Shown here: piece after piece, positions 1 through 8,103 of the stretch
How the letters are laid out: the number at the start of each line of letters is the position of its first letter
Numbering within the stretch: the first letter of the stretch is position 1
NCBI GenBank assembly: GCA_029260825.1
Contig: JAJDCM010000232.1
Location: forward strand, 1-34,395
Direction of reading: 5' to 3'
DNA from: Planctomycetota bacterium
GTDB lineage: Bacteria; Planctomycetota; JACOTG01; JAJDCM01
DNA: 34,395 bases
The notes under the pieces: model-generated
Databases searched by the model: none
Told to the model about the DNA's origin: nothing
Seen by the model: the letters and a program-made list of their open reading frames with translations, nothing else
Program-made: the position numbers and the translations under genes

Positions 1-244
1 TTTTGACGTTTTTGAACACCGAATGGCACTGGGCCTCGATGTCGTAGGAAGCGATATTCCCTTCGGCATCCAGGGTGACCCCGGGAATCGTCTTTGTTCC
101 GCGCTGACGTGGCCCGATGCCGGAGAGAAACAGCAAGTTCCCTACCCGCTTTGCATGGGGATACAACCCGGTTGGCTCCGGAGCTCTATTACTGCGAAGC
201 GTTTCGATCTGATCCGACTCTTGAGTATTCTTCTCTTCGGTCAT
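1..244 (-). CDS. RidA/YjgF-family protein, probable 2-aminomuconate deaminase (3' part beyond the window)
   Basis: The gene starts with ATG at 244 and runs off the left edge, giving 81 readable residues. An AGGA-rich site lies about 11 nt upstream. After a polar N-terminus of about 20 residues, the motif PHAKRVGNLLFLSG followed by GIGPRQRGT is typical of the Rid family. The subgroup next to aminomuconic semialdehyde dehydrogenases is called 2-aminomuconate deaminase and hydrolyses the enamine/imine to ammonia and the 2-oxo product. The gene follows the ALDH by 20 bp on the same strand, so it is very likely the third gene of an SDR-ALDH-Rid operon. The specific substrate is inferred from this ALDH8-like neighbour. 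A generic enamine/imine deaminase is the alternative. The C-terminal half, with the conserved Arg and Glu of the family, is not visible. Confidence 0.8.
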   Translation of the reverse strand, partial: MTEEKNTQESDQIETLRSNRAPEPTGLYPHAKRVGNLLFLSGIGPRQRGTKTIPGVTLDAEGNIASYDIEAQCHSVFKNVK

Positions 245-264
245 GATGACTCTTTTTTCCTGCT

Positions 265-1752
265 CTATCTTGGAATTTGAATACAGACGTTCTTGGGTTC
301 CGTGAAGAAACGTAAGGCCTCTTCCCCGCCTTCTCTCCCCACACCGCTACTCTTCATGCCTCCGAAGGGAACTCGAAGATCGCGAAGCAACCAGCAGTTG
401 ACCCAGACCGTGCCGCACTGGATCTCGTCAGCTACGCGATGAGCCCGGCTGATGTCTTTTGTCCAGATGGACGCGGAGAGACCGTAGGGAGTGCTATTGG
501 CAGCGGCCACGACTTCTTGTTCATCAGAAAACGGAATCAGGCTGACGACCGGTCCGAAGATTTCTTCCTGATTGACCCGGCAACCCGAGGAAAGCCCGAC
601 AATCACCGTGGGTTCAAAAAAGTACCCATCTTGACACCGTTCCGGAAGAGACTCGGGACGCTTTCCGCCGCACAAAATCTGCCCGCCCTCCTCCCTTGCC
701 AGGTTCACGTAGTATTCAACCTTTTCGAGTTGTTCCCGGGAAACCAAAGCTCCCTGGTCCGTTTCCTCAGCGAGAGGATCTCCCACCTTGAGGTTCCTGG
801 ACAGAGCCAGGAATCGGTCCAGGAATTCAGGATAGATCTTCTCTTCAACAAAAAGACGGGAACCACAGAGACAGATCTGTCCCTGGTTCGAAAAAGCCGC
901 CTTGACGCTTGCGGGGACAACCTCGTCAAGGTCTGCATCGGCGAAAACGATATTGGGGTTCTTGCCCCCCATCTCCAGGGAGAGTTTTTTGAACAGCGGA
1001 GAAGCGACACGCGCTATTTCTGCCCCGGTCTTGGTTCCTCCGGTAAAGCTGATCGTGGTGATTTCCGGATGATTGACCATGGCGGCGCCGGCTTTGCCTC
1101 CGAGCCCATGCACAACGTTCAAGACTCCGTCAGGGAGTCCCGCTTCCCGGCAAATCTCGGTGAAGAGAAATGCGGTCATCGGGGTCACTTCCGAGGGTTT
1201 TGCCACAGCAACGTTACCGGTAGCAAGTGCCGGAGCAACCTTCCAGGTAAAGAGATAGAGAGGAAGGTTCCAGGGAGAGATCAGTCCGGCGATTCCCCGG
1301 GGATTCCGAAGCGTGTAGTTGAGCGCGGTTGAATCGGTCTGGTGAAGCTCCGAGTGGGAATGGAGGATCGCGGTGGCGAAGAAGCGAATGTTGCTTGCCG
1401 CTCTTGGGATGTCCATATTCCGGGCCAGCGTCAATGGCTTTCCGTTGTCAATGCATTCGGCTCGAGCAAGGCGTTCGGCGGAAGCCTCGATCAACTCGGC
1501 AATCCGAAGTAGCACCCGGGAACGCTCGGCTGCAGGAGTTCTTGACCAGACGGGAAAAGCGCTCTTCGCCGCTTCGATCGCTTTTTCCACGTCCCTCTCA
1601 TCACTGTCGGGAACCCCGGAATAGTCAAACCCGGTTGACGGGTTGAAGTTGGGTAGATATTCACGAGAGACGGGCTCTTCAAAACCACCACCGATATAGT
1701 TTTGAATCTTGATCTTGTCCTGACCGTTTTCCTTGTCCCTGCTCACAGACAC
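265..1752 (-). CDS. Aldehyde dehydrogenase, ALDH8 / 2-aminomuconic 6-semialdehyde dehydrogenase type
   Basis: A full-length 495-residue NAD(P)-dependent aldehyde dehydrogenase. The oxyanion Asn is N162 (SPWNLP), the general base E260 (LEMGGKNPN) and the nucleophile C294 (GQICLCGSR). The GQICLCGSR and GGKNPNIVFADAD wording matches ALDH8/aminomuconic semialdehyde dehydrogenases, which oxidise 2-aminomuconate 6-semialdehyde to 2-aminomuconate in the kynurenine/3-hydroxyanthranilate and 2-aminophenol routes. The adjoining Rid-family gene would act on the product, which supports the assignment. The start is GTG at 1752, with GGAAGG 5 nt upstream and a 10-bp overlap with the SDR stop. A second GTG at 1746 would give a classic GTGA 4-bp overlap. 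Either start is possible. A related 2-hydroxymuconic semialdehyde dehydrogenase remains an alternative. Confidence 0.88.
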   Translation of the reverse strand: MSVSRDKENGQDKIKIQNYIGGGFEEPVSREYLPNFNPSTGFDYSGVPDSDERDVEKAIEAAKSAFPVWSRTPAAERSRVLLRIAELIEASAERLARAECIDNGKPLTLARNMDIPRAASNIRFFATAILHSHSELHQTDSTALNYTLRNPRGIAGLISPWNLPLYLFTWKVAPALATGNVAVAKPSEVTPMTAFLFTEICREAGLPDGVLNVVHGLGGKAGAAMVNHPEITTISFTGGTKTGAEIARVASPLFKKLSLEMGGKNPNIVFADADLDEVVPASVKAAFSNQGQICLCGSRLFVEEKIYPEFLDRFLALSRNLKVGDPLAEETDQGALVSREQLEKVEYYVNLAREEGGQILCGGKRPESLPERCQDGYFFEPTVIVGLSSGCRVNQEEIFGPVVSLIPFSDEQEVVAAANSTPYGLSASIWTKDISRAHRVADEIQCGTVWVNCWLLRDLRVPFGGMKSSGVGREGGEEALRFFTEPKNVCIQIPR

Positions 1753-2525
1753 GCCAGCCTTCCGCCGTCTACCGGCAAGTTAATTCCGGTGATATATCCA
1801 GCTGTAGGGCCAGCAAGAAAAGCCACCGCAGAAGCAATCTCGGAGGCTTCCCCGAAGCGCCGAAGAGGAATGACTCCTTTCATGGATGCCACGACTTCTT
1901 CTTCGGTTTGACCGCTCTTTTCCGCCTTGGATTTGATCAGGGAGGATAGCCTCGTCGTCTTGGTGGCACCGGGAAGAACGTTGTTGACGGTGATGCCGAA
2001 GGGCCCCACTTCTCCCGCCAGGGTCTTGGCCCAGTTTGCCATGGCTCCTCGAACGGTATTGGAGACACCCAGCCCAGGAATGGGTTGTTTTACCGACGTA
2101 GAAATCACGTTGATGATCCGTCCGTATCCCTCTTCCTTCATCCCGGGAACAAGGAGATTTGCCAGGCGATGGGACATCTCCAGATGAGGTGCAAGCGCCG
2201 ATAGAAAATCGGACGGCTTTGCGGCAAGAATCGGCCCGCCGGGAGGCCCTCCGGAATTGTTGAGGAGAATGTGAACCGGTCGATCAGACAGCTTCTTTGA
2301 GAGCTCAACGACCGCGGGTTCGGGCCGAGCGAAATCCGCGGCTACCCAGGAATGATTCTGTCCCTCATCCCTTGCAAGGTCGGAGCAGACGGCCTCAAGA
2401 GTGTCGGGATTTCGAGCGAAGAGCGTGACTTCCGCTCCCGCACGCGCAAGAGCAATCGCGCACTCCTGCCCGATCCCTTGACTGCTCCCACAAACAACAG
2501 CCCGGCGGCCCGAAAGATCACCCAT
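1743..2525 (-). CDS. Short-chain dehydrogenase/reductase-like protein with altered catalytic motif
   Basis: A 260-residue SDR fold. A TGxxxGxG-type nucleotide loop appears as CGSSQGIGQ near residue 12, NNSGGPPGGP replaces the usual NNAG, and the C-terminus GYITGINLPVDGG is typical. The active-site Ser is probably in NVISTS. Where classical SDRs have YxxxK, this one reads SNTVR (VSNTVRGAM), so both the catalytic Tyr and Lys are replaced. The region still aligns well downstream (AKTLAGEVGPFGITVNNVLPG), so this is a divergent subfamily and not a broken gene. An AGGAGA site 8-9 nt upstream supports ATG 2525. It is the first gene of the SDR-ALDH-Rid operon. Its substrate is unknown; a step in aminomuconate or 3-hydroxyanthranilate metabolism is only inferred from its neighbours. 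Confidence 0.85.
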   Translation of the reverse strand: MGDLSGRRAVVCGSSQGIGQECAIALARAGAEVTLFARNPDTLEAVCSDLARDEGQNHSWVAADFARPEPAVVELSKKLSDRPVHILLNNSGGPPGGPILAAKPSDFLSALAPHLEMSHRLANLLVPGMKEEGYGRIINVISTSVKQPIPGLGVSNTVRGAMANWAKTLAGEVGPFGITVNNVLPGATKTTRLSSLIKSKAEKSGQTEEEVVASMKGVIPLRRFGEASEIASAVAFLAGPTAGYITGINLPVDGGRLACL

Positions 2526-2550
2526 TATTTTTGTCTCCTGGAGAACCCTG

Positions 2551-2581
2551 AAAAAAGCTAGCCCGGATGATTCATCCGGGC
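2551..2581 (-). terminator. Rho-independent terminator of the tricorn-like protease gene (possible leader element of the SDR operon)
   Basis: On the minus strand a perfect 10-bp inverted repeat (GCCCGGATGA / TCATCCGGGC, one-base centre) is followed by TAGCTTTTTTC. This is a strong stem with a T-run. It lies 33-63 nt after the protease stop. The T-run ends only about 25 nt before the SDR start, so either the SDR operon has a promoter overlapping this element or some transcription reads through. Confidence 0.82.
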
Positions 2582-2613
2582 CAGGGATTCTACCGACCTT
2601 CGGGCAGGGTGCG

Positions 2614-5600
2614 CTACTCTCTTGTTGAAGCCCGGATCAAGTCCGGTCGAGGCTCGGCTTTCCAGGCAGCGACGTCGTCAAGCAGAACCTCCACCGCTTT
2701 CTCGAGTTGCCGGTCAATCCCGTTTGGCCATTCCTCGGGCTTTGGCCAGACCACATGGTGAGGCATGCACCCGTTGAGCTCCATATCCTCTCCGTCGTTC
2801 GCAAGATACCAGCCCCGGAAGGGAAGACGAAGGAAACCGATATCCATGATGCGAGTGCCTCCGGTTGAAATCACTCCCCCGGCAGTTTGCACCCCGACCA
2901 CCTTGCCACGATTGAGATTCTTGATGGCATGGGAAAAGATCTCCGCATTGCTGTAGCTGTTCTGGTTACAGAGAACGATGATTGGTTTATTCCATCGGGC
3001 GTAGACGGTTCGATCAAGAGGATAGCCCTGTCCTCCACCTCGAGGAACCGTGATCGCGTGGAGCGGCTGAGTGAGCACCGTGAGCAGGTGATCGGTCGTG
3101 AACCCTCCTCCGTTTTCACGAACGTCGATGATGAGGCCGTCTTTTCCATGGCCGACCTTGTAGAGCTCCGCCTCAAACCGCTGGAAGCTTGGCCAGTTCA
3201 TGCCGCGAACATGAAGATAACCGAGTTTACCGGCCGAGAGTTCGGATGCCTTCTTTTGATTGTCACGAATCCATGTCTCGTAGAGAAGCGACCGAGCGGC
3301 GCCATAGGTTGAAGGACGAATCGATACCTCTCGCGTCTCCCCTTCTGCATCTTTGACGGAAAGTTCGATCTCCGCCCGAGGCGGTCCAGAGAGAACCGTT
3401 GCCAGGTTCAGACCCGGGTCCAGAGTCTTTCCCTCGATGCGCAAGATCACCTCGCCAGGATGGATGCGACTTCGATCTTGAGAAGCCGGCGAACCTTCAA
3501 TGACATCCTTTACCTTGAGGCCGGGGCCCCGATGGGATTCATCGAAGCGAACGCCGAAGTGAGGGGTCACTTCCCCCCACGCAGGACGGGGAAGAGTCGG
3601 TCCTCCTCCGGTGGCAAAGAAGCCGAGATGAGATCCATTCAGCTCCCCGAGCATGAGGTTGACGACGATCGAGATTTCGAGGGTCGTCAGGCATGTTCCG
3701 GCCATGTCTCGGTACTTGCGTCGAACCGCATCCCAGTTGCGGTTGCCAAGAGCATCGTCGTAGAATTGATCCCGCATGGTGCGCCAGGCCAGATCAAAGA
3801 CGGCGCGATTCTTGGCCCTGAGATCGATCTCCTGATTCGCCTTGACCGCATAGGTCGTGTTTTTTCCCGAGGAGGAAAGAAGGGATGGGGCTCCACTCAC
3901 CACCCAGGCGATTTGATTCCCCTCTTTTAGCCAGCGAGGACTTGCGCCGGAAAGAGATGTCAATAGCTTGGGAGTGAGGCTTTCCGGGATCTCTACGGTG
4001 TAGATTCCTCTCTTGGTGTCAACGGTGGCTCTGAAGGCGAGCTTCTTGCTGTCGTGGGAGAAGAAGAGGCCGCTTTCGAATGAATTGGGGATCGATATCC
4101 GATGGATTCGATCCTCGATTCCATCAAAGTCGATCGTGACTTCAACCCCTTCCTTTTCTTCCTTCTTCTCTTTGTCTTCCTCACCAGCTTGATCACTCTC
4201 TCCTTCGGTCCCTGACGCTACAGCCGTCCCGGATTCTTCCTTCCGCCTGGTTGCGGTGATGGTGCCGGTCACCGTGCCAAGGAGAGTCCACGTACCGGTG
4301 AACTCCTCCTTCTCAACTTTGCCCGTGATGTTGGCTTTCCCCATCGGGGTCCCCACGGAGAACGTCAGCGACCCGGTGTTTTCATCAAAGAGCCCGGACT
4401 CGACAGCGATGGATGCTCCCTGGGCATCGAAGGAACCGGTGACCTTTCCGTCGGAATGGGTCAAATGGGCGATGAAGTCAAACCCGGCCGGTGGAAGAGG
4501 CGGTGGCCCCACGGCCTTTCCGTCCCAGGATCCCGTCACCGGATCGCTTGCCGGTTTGGGAGAGGTCGAATCGGTTTTTTTCTTGGCTGTCTCGTCCTCT
4601 TTCTTTCCAGCCTGTTTGGCTTTTGGCTCCTCTTTCTTTGCCTTTTTCCGGCCTTTCATCTTCTCGAGGGCCTTCTCCAGCGTCCGATCCCGCTTGATCT
4701 TTTCTTCGTCTTCGTTTTGAAGCCAGACGTAATAGACATCGACCTCTGTGTCGTAGCGTCGGCCGGCAAATGCAATCATCCGGCCATCCGGAGACCAGAC
4801 CGGGCTTCCCTCATTGTCCGGGTGACGCGATAGATTGTAGGGCTCTCGTTCTCCATCGACGGAGTGAATCCATACATCACGATTGAAGTCGTTATCGGAG
4901 ACGGCGTAGACGACCCATTTGCCATCGGGTGAGAATGCGTACTCGGGTTGGTTCCAGGAGGAGAGAATTTTCTTGGCATTGCCCCCATCCGGATCCATCG
5001 ACCAGAGGTCCCCTCGAAGCTTCAAGTAGGAAACTCTCTCTCCGTCAGGAGTAAACCTCGGGTCCGATTCCGGATCCGGGTCGTTGGTCATCTGTGAGAT
5101 CTGAAAGGAATCGTTCTGCCACCAGTAAAGATCCTCGTCTTCCCGGGTTGCTCGATAAATGTCGGGTTGCCCGTCCCGATCACTCACGAACAAGATGCTT
5201 TCAAAGTCGGGGGAAAAGACCGGATCTCGCTCTTCATCCGGAGTACGGGTGACCTGCTTTGGCTCCCGAAGCTCGGTGTCCATGACCCAGATGTCCCCCC
5301 CCGCCACAAACGCGATTTCCCGGGCATCGTCGGTAAACGCGGCATCGCTCACCCGGGTATGGGCAACTCGTTGGGTTGCCTCCAAGGTCGGATCTCCTTC
5401 ATCCTCTAGCTGGATGCGGACCGGAGGAGCGTCTCGGGTTGGATCATATCGATAAAGATCAAAAAGCCGGCGAAATACGATGGTGTCGCCGTTTTTGTTC
5501 GCGACCGGAAATGCCACTCCGTCATCCTCGAATCGAGTGAGCTGCTCCTTGACTCCCGACTCGAGGTTTCGGCGCCACAAGTTGAACGTCCCATCTTCTT

Positions 5601-6312
5601 CGCTCACGTAGTAAAGAGTGCTATCGTCCGGACCAAAAAAGGGCCAACGTTCATCGTGCTCCCCTTCGCTGTGTCTTGTGAACTCCTTCGAAGTCCGATC
5701 GTAGGTCCAGACCTGGCTTGCTCGAGGCCCCTGATAGCCCTTTCGCCACCACCTCTCTCCTTCCCGGGAGAACCCGAGCAATCGCCCACTCGGAGAGAGG
5801 CTCCCGCTGCTGCCGTAGTCATTGAAGATGAGCTGGGGGGCAACCACCTGATCCAGGCTCTTCTTGAAGAACCTCTGGGCACCTCTCCAGAAATGATCCC
5901 TCTGGGATTGAATCAGGAGAGACTCACCATCCGGAAACCAACCGGCGACCCGGGCGCCCTCGGAATGAACCGTAACCTGGGTCGGCTGTCCGCCGGAGGT
6001 GCGCATGACCCATGTTTGATTTCTCCCGGATCGATTGCTGACGAACGCCAGTCGTTCTCCGTCCGGAGAAAAGAATGGAGATGAATCCGTCCCGGGGTGA
6101 AAAGTGAGTCGGGTCGCGGCCCCGCCCTCGGTCTTGGCAATCCAAAGGTCGTTGCGATAGGAAAATACCAGAGTCTCACCATCTGGTGAAAGAGCCATCG
6201 AATTGATGAGCCGAATGGGCTCTGCGGCTGCTTTCTCTCCCCATAAAAGGACGAAGACGGGAAGGGTCAACAGGGCGAGGAGGACGGAAATCATCGGTTC
6301 AAAGCGGTTCAA
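2614..6312 (-). CDS. Exported tricorn-like protease: beta-propeller, PDZ and S41 peptidase domains
   Basis: About 1230 residues. Counted from the chosen start they comprise a signal peptide (hydrophobic core LLALLTLPVFVLL), many WD40/TolB-like PD40 blades (FSPDGERLAF, WSPDGRMIAF) to about 530, a Lys/Glu/Ala-rich linker, a small beta-rich insert at about 594-690, a second acidic linker, more propeller sequence, a tricorn C1-type helical domain with NGSH at about 892-895, a PDZ domain at about 920-1000, and an S41 catalytic region. NSYSNAEIFSH holds the probable nucleophilic Ser. Tricorn-family enzymes degrade peptides; this one should act in the periplasm or outside. Three starts are possible: TTG 6348, TTG 6312 (GGAG 8 nt upstream, Arg before the hydrophobic core) and ATG 6294. 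I prefer 6312. It is transcribed alone and ends in a good terminator. Confidence 0.9.
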   Translation of the reverse strand: MNRFEPMISVLLALLTLPVFVLLWGEKAAAEPIRLINSMALSPDGETLVFSYRNDLWIAKTEGGAATRLTFHPGTDSSPFFSPDGERLAFVSNRSGRNQTWVMRTSGGQPTQVTVHSEGARVAGWFPDGESLLIQSQRDHFWRGAQRFFKKSLDQVVAPQLIFNDYGSSGSLSPSGRLLGFSREGERWWRKGYQGPRASQVWTYDRTSKEFTRHSEGEHDERWPFFGPDDSTLYYVSEEDGTFNLWRRNLESGVKEQLTRFEDDGVAFPVANKNGDTIVFRRLFDLYRYDPTRDAPPVRIQLEDEGDPTLEATQRVAHTRVSDAAFTDDAREIAFVAGGDIWVMDTELREPKQVTRTPDEERDPVFSPDFESILFVSDRDGQPDIYRATREDEDLYWWQNDSFQISQMTNDPDPESDPRFTPDGERVSYLKLRGDLWSMDPDGGNAKKILSSWNQPEYAFSPDGKWVVYAVSDNDFNRDVWIHSVDGEREPYNLSRHPDNEGSPVWSPDGRMIAFAGRRYDTEVDVYYVWLQNEDEEKIKRDRTLEKALEKMKGRKKAKKEEPKAKQAGKKEDETAKKKTDSTSPKPASDPVTGSWDGKAVGPPPLPPAGFDFIAHLTHSDGKVTGSFDAQGASIAVESGLFDENTGSLTFSVGTPMGKANITGKVEKEEFTGTWTLLGTVTGTITATRRKEESGTAVASGTEGESDQAGEEDKEKKEEKEGVEVTIDFDGIEDRIHRISIPNSFESGLFFSHDSKKLAFRATVDTKRGIYTVEIPESLTPKLLTSLSGASPRWLKEGNQIAWVVSGAPSLLSSSGKNTTYAVKANQEIDLRAKNRAVFDLAWRTMRDQFYDDALGNRNWDAVRRKYRDMAGTCLTTLEISIVVNLMLGELNGSHLGFFATGGGPTLPRPAWGEVTPHFGVRFDESHRGPGLKVKDVIEGSPASQDRSRIHPGEVILRIEGKTLDPGLNLATVLSGPPRAEIELSVKDAEGETREVSIRPSTYGAARSLLYETWIRDNQKKASELSAGKLGYLHVRGMNWPSFQRFEAELYKVGHGKDGLIIDVRENGGGFTTDHLLTVLTQPLHAITVPRGGGQGYPLDRTVYARWNKPIIVLCNQNSYSNAEIFSHAIKNLNRGKVVGVQTAGGVISTGGTRIMDIGFLRLPFRGWYLANDGEDMELNGCMPHHVVWPKPEEWPNGIDRQLEKAVEVLLDDVAAWKAEPRPDLIRASTRE

Positions 6313-6603
6313 GGTGCAATCTCCACAGATTGGGGGCAAATTCGACAAACGGGACGAATGTCACTGGAAACCCATAGGCATTTTGTACTTAGATTAAATG
6401 CGAGGCTCTCGTTTTGGAAAGAAAATTCTCCTATCTCACTTGAGGGCCCCGGTCTTGCCGAAAACAGAACTATCCGGTCCGGAATGATCCGGAGCAGGGT
6501 CAGTTTTCTGTACGAAAGATCTGTCCAGTGGATAGACAAAAGAAGAGTGCCGATGCTGGGGATCGATCACCAGAATCCAGGCGCGGAGGGATCAGGAGCA
6601 TTC
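6313..6603. other. Intergenic region between divergent genes
   Basis: These 291 bp separate the divergent protease and phosphoesterase genes and must hold both promoters. An AT-rich patch near 6380-6400 (TTGTACTTAGATTAAAT) is the only promoter-like stretch I see, and I cannot assign -35/-10 boxes with confidence. The phosphoesterase frame stays open back to 6358, so a longer protein from an upstream start (for example ATG 6553) cannot be excluded. Confidence 0.4.
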
Positions 6604-7677
6604 ATGGATCGAGAAACTCAGCGGGAACTATCAAGCCGCTACGGCGAAGAAGCTCTTCGTGAGCGACTCCTCAGTCAAATGTCCCGTTCCCGGAACAATT
6701 TCCGCGGACCCGGCAGAGGGAGGGTCCACTACTGGTACATGAAGATCCTGGTGAACACGGCGAAGCTTGTCCTGCGGACCACGGGACTTTCCTGGTGGGG
6801 TCGTAAGAACGCCATGACGTTCGAAGTTCACGAGACGGAGATCCCGGTTCATGATCTGCCACCGGCACTCGACAATCTTCGCATCCTCCACCTCTCTGAT
6901 CTCCACCTTGATTCAGGGCACGGTCTTTCGGAGCGACTGGCCGATGAAGTGAGTCAGCTCGATTTCGACGTGGCCATGATCACGGGAGATTTCCGTTTTG
7001 ATGACAAAGGCCCCTACCTTCCCGTGAAAGAAGAGGTGCAGAAGATCATGCCCGCCCTGGACTGCGAGCATGGCGTCTTCGGCGTCCTCGGAAACCATGA
7101 CTTCATCGAATTCGTTCCCCTTCTCGAGGAATGTGGGATCCAGATCTTGATGAACGAAGCCCGATGGATTGACGTGAACGGCACCAAACTCTGGCTCGTT
7201 GGCGTTGATGATCCCCACCACTACGAACAGGATGATCTGGAACGGGCAGTTCGGGATGTTCCGCAAGGAGATGCCAGGGTCCTCCTTGCCCATTCTCCGG
7301 AGCTGTACGAGGAAGCATCCGGGCTTGGATTCTATCTGTACCTGTGCGGGCACACCCACGGAGGACAGTTTCGTCTACCAGGAGGCTTTGCTCCGATCCT
7401 TGAAGCCAGTTGTCCACGAAAATACTGTGCGGGGCCCTGGGAGCACCATGGCCTTCTTGGTCATACTTCTCGAGGCGTTGGATCGTCCGGCGTATTTGCC
7501 CGGTTCTTCTGTCCGCCCGAAATCGTGATTCACCGACTCGTACCGGCAAACCGGGAGATCATGACCAAAACTCCGGGGCCATCAAGGAGAATCGATCCGG
7601 CGAGAGTCAATCCAGCGAGAATCGATCCAGCGAGAGTCGATCCAGCGGGTCAACACGAACAACCGACACCGGCTTGA
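6604..7677 (+). CDS. Metallophosphoesterase (calcineurin-like, YkuE-type)
   Basis: A 357-residue protein with the complete dimetal phosphoesterase motif series: LHLSDLHLD, ITGDFRF, GVLGNHDF, LLAHSPE and LCGHTHGGQ. This layout is that of membrane-associated YkuE-like phosphohydrolases; the true substrate cannot be read from sequence. About 45 polar, Arg-rich residues precede a segment (MKILVNTAKLVL) that is only weakly hydrophobic, so there is no clear signal peptide. ATG 6604 has AGGAG 5 nt upstream and is the best start, although the frame is open to 6358. The C-terminal 30 residues are a low-complexity RIDPA/RVNPA tail encoded by 15-bp tandem repeats. It stands alone and is convergent with the Usp gene. 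Confidence 0.87.
   Translation: MDRETQRELSSRYGEEALRERLLSQMSRSRNNFRGPGRGRVHYWYMKILVNTAKLVLRTTGLSWWGRKNAMTFEVHETEIPVHDLPPALDNLRILHLSDLHLDSGHGLSERLADEVSQLDFDVAMITGDFRFDDKGPYLPVKEEVQKIMPALDCEHGVFGVLGNHDFIEFVPLLEECGIQILMNEARWIDVNGTKLWLVGVDDPHHYEQDDLERAVRDVPQGDARVLLAHSPELYEEASGLGFYLYLCGHTHGGQFRLPGGFAPILEASCPRKYCAGPWEHHGLLGHTSRGVGSSGVFARFFCPPEIVIHRLVPANREIMTKTPGPSRRIDPARVNPARIDPARVDPAGQHEQPTPA
7587..7646 (+). repeat. Four 15-bp tandem repeats inside the phosphoesterase 3' end
   Basis: Four copies of a GAGA(A/G)TC(G/A)ATCC(G/A)GC unit run head to tail. The A/G at the fifth base alternates, so the array is really two 30-bp units. It encodes RIDPA-RVNPA-RIDPA-RVDPA in frame. Copy number may vary between strains because the repeat length keeps the reading frame. 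Confidence 0.9.
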
Positions 7678-7713
7678 TCTGGCAAAGTGTGGGATCCCCC
7701 TCCTGGGTCCAGA

Positions 7714-8073
7714 CTAGAGTTCCAGGATCGCTTCGAGAATACCGAGGCTCTCGGACTTATCCTTCACGGCAAGTACGGGAATCCGCAGTCTACGAATCAG
7801 GCCTTCGGTCACGCTTCCCAGAACCAGGGCGGCCACACTGCTCCGGCCTCGCGCTCCGATGACGACCAGGTTACTTTCCCGACGCGCTACTGCCTTGGCC
7901 AGGGCTCTTGAAACGTTCTCTCCGCGGCGAGTAAAGAAGCTGACTTGCTGGCCGCAAAGATCCACATCCTTGATGAACTTTTCGAAGTGCTTTCGGGCGT
8001 GGTCTCGCATCACTTTGCCAAACTCGTCCTCGGTCTTTCCCGTCTTGTAGTATCCACTCGGAAGGTCGAACAC
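7714..8073 (-). CDS. C-terminal universal stress (UspA) domain, separated from its N-terminal part by an in-frame TAG
   Basis: This frame encodes most of a UspA domain (119 residues from GTG 8073), including the ATP-binding motif G-2x-G-9x-G(S) as IGARGRSSVAALVLGS and the final strand IPVLAVK. It lacks the first strand and helix of the fold. Those are found at the end of the upstream frame (RILVPIDFSPQSGAAVQVAAHLAS), in the same reading frame, with a single TAG at 8104-8106 between them. I see no Shine-Dalgarno site before GTG 8073. The natural reading is one tandem Usp protein of about 303 residues interrupted by a nonsense codon. Separate translation would give an incomplete domain. It may be a pseudogene fragment or a sequencing error. 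Confidence 0.75.
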   Translation of the reverse strand: MFDLPSGYYKTGKTEDEFGKVMRDHARKHFEKFIKDVDLCGQQVSFFTRRGENVSRALAKAVARRESNLVVIGARGRSSVAALVLGSVTEGLIRRLRIPVLAVKDKSESLGILEAILEL

Positions 8074-8103
8074 GTGACCACATGCGGTCGTCGAACCCGA
8101 TCC

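Noticed and set aside
7587..7646. CRISPR-like array
   Set aside because: Units are contiguous 15-mers without spacers and are translated in frame as part of the phosphoesterase.
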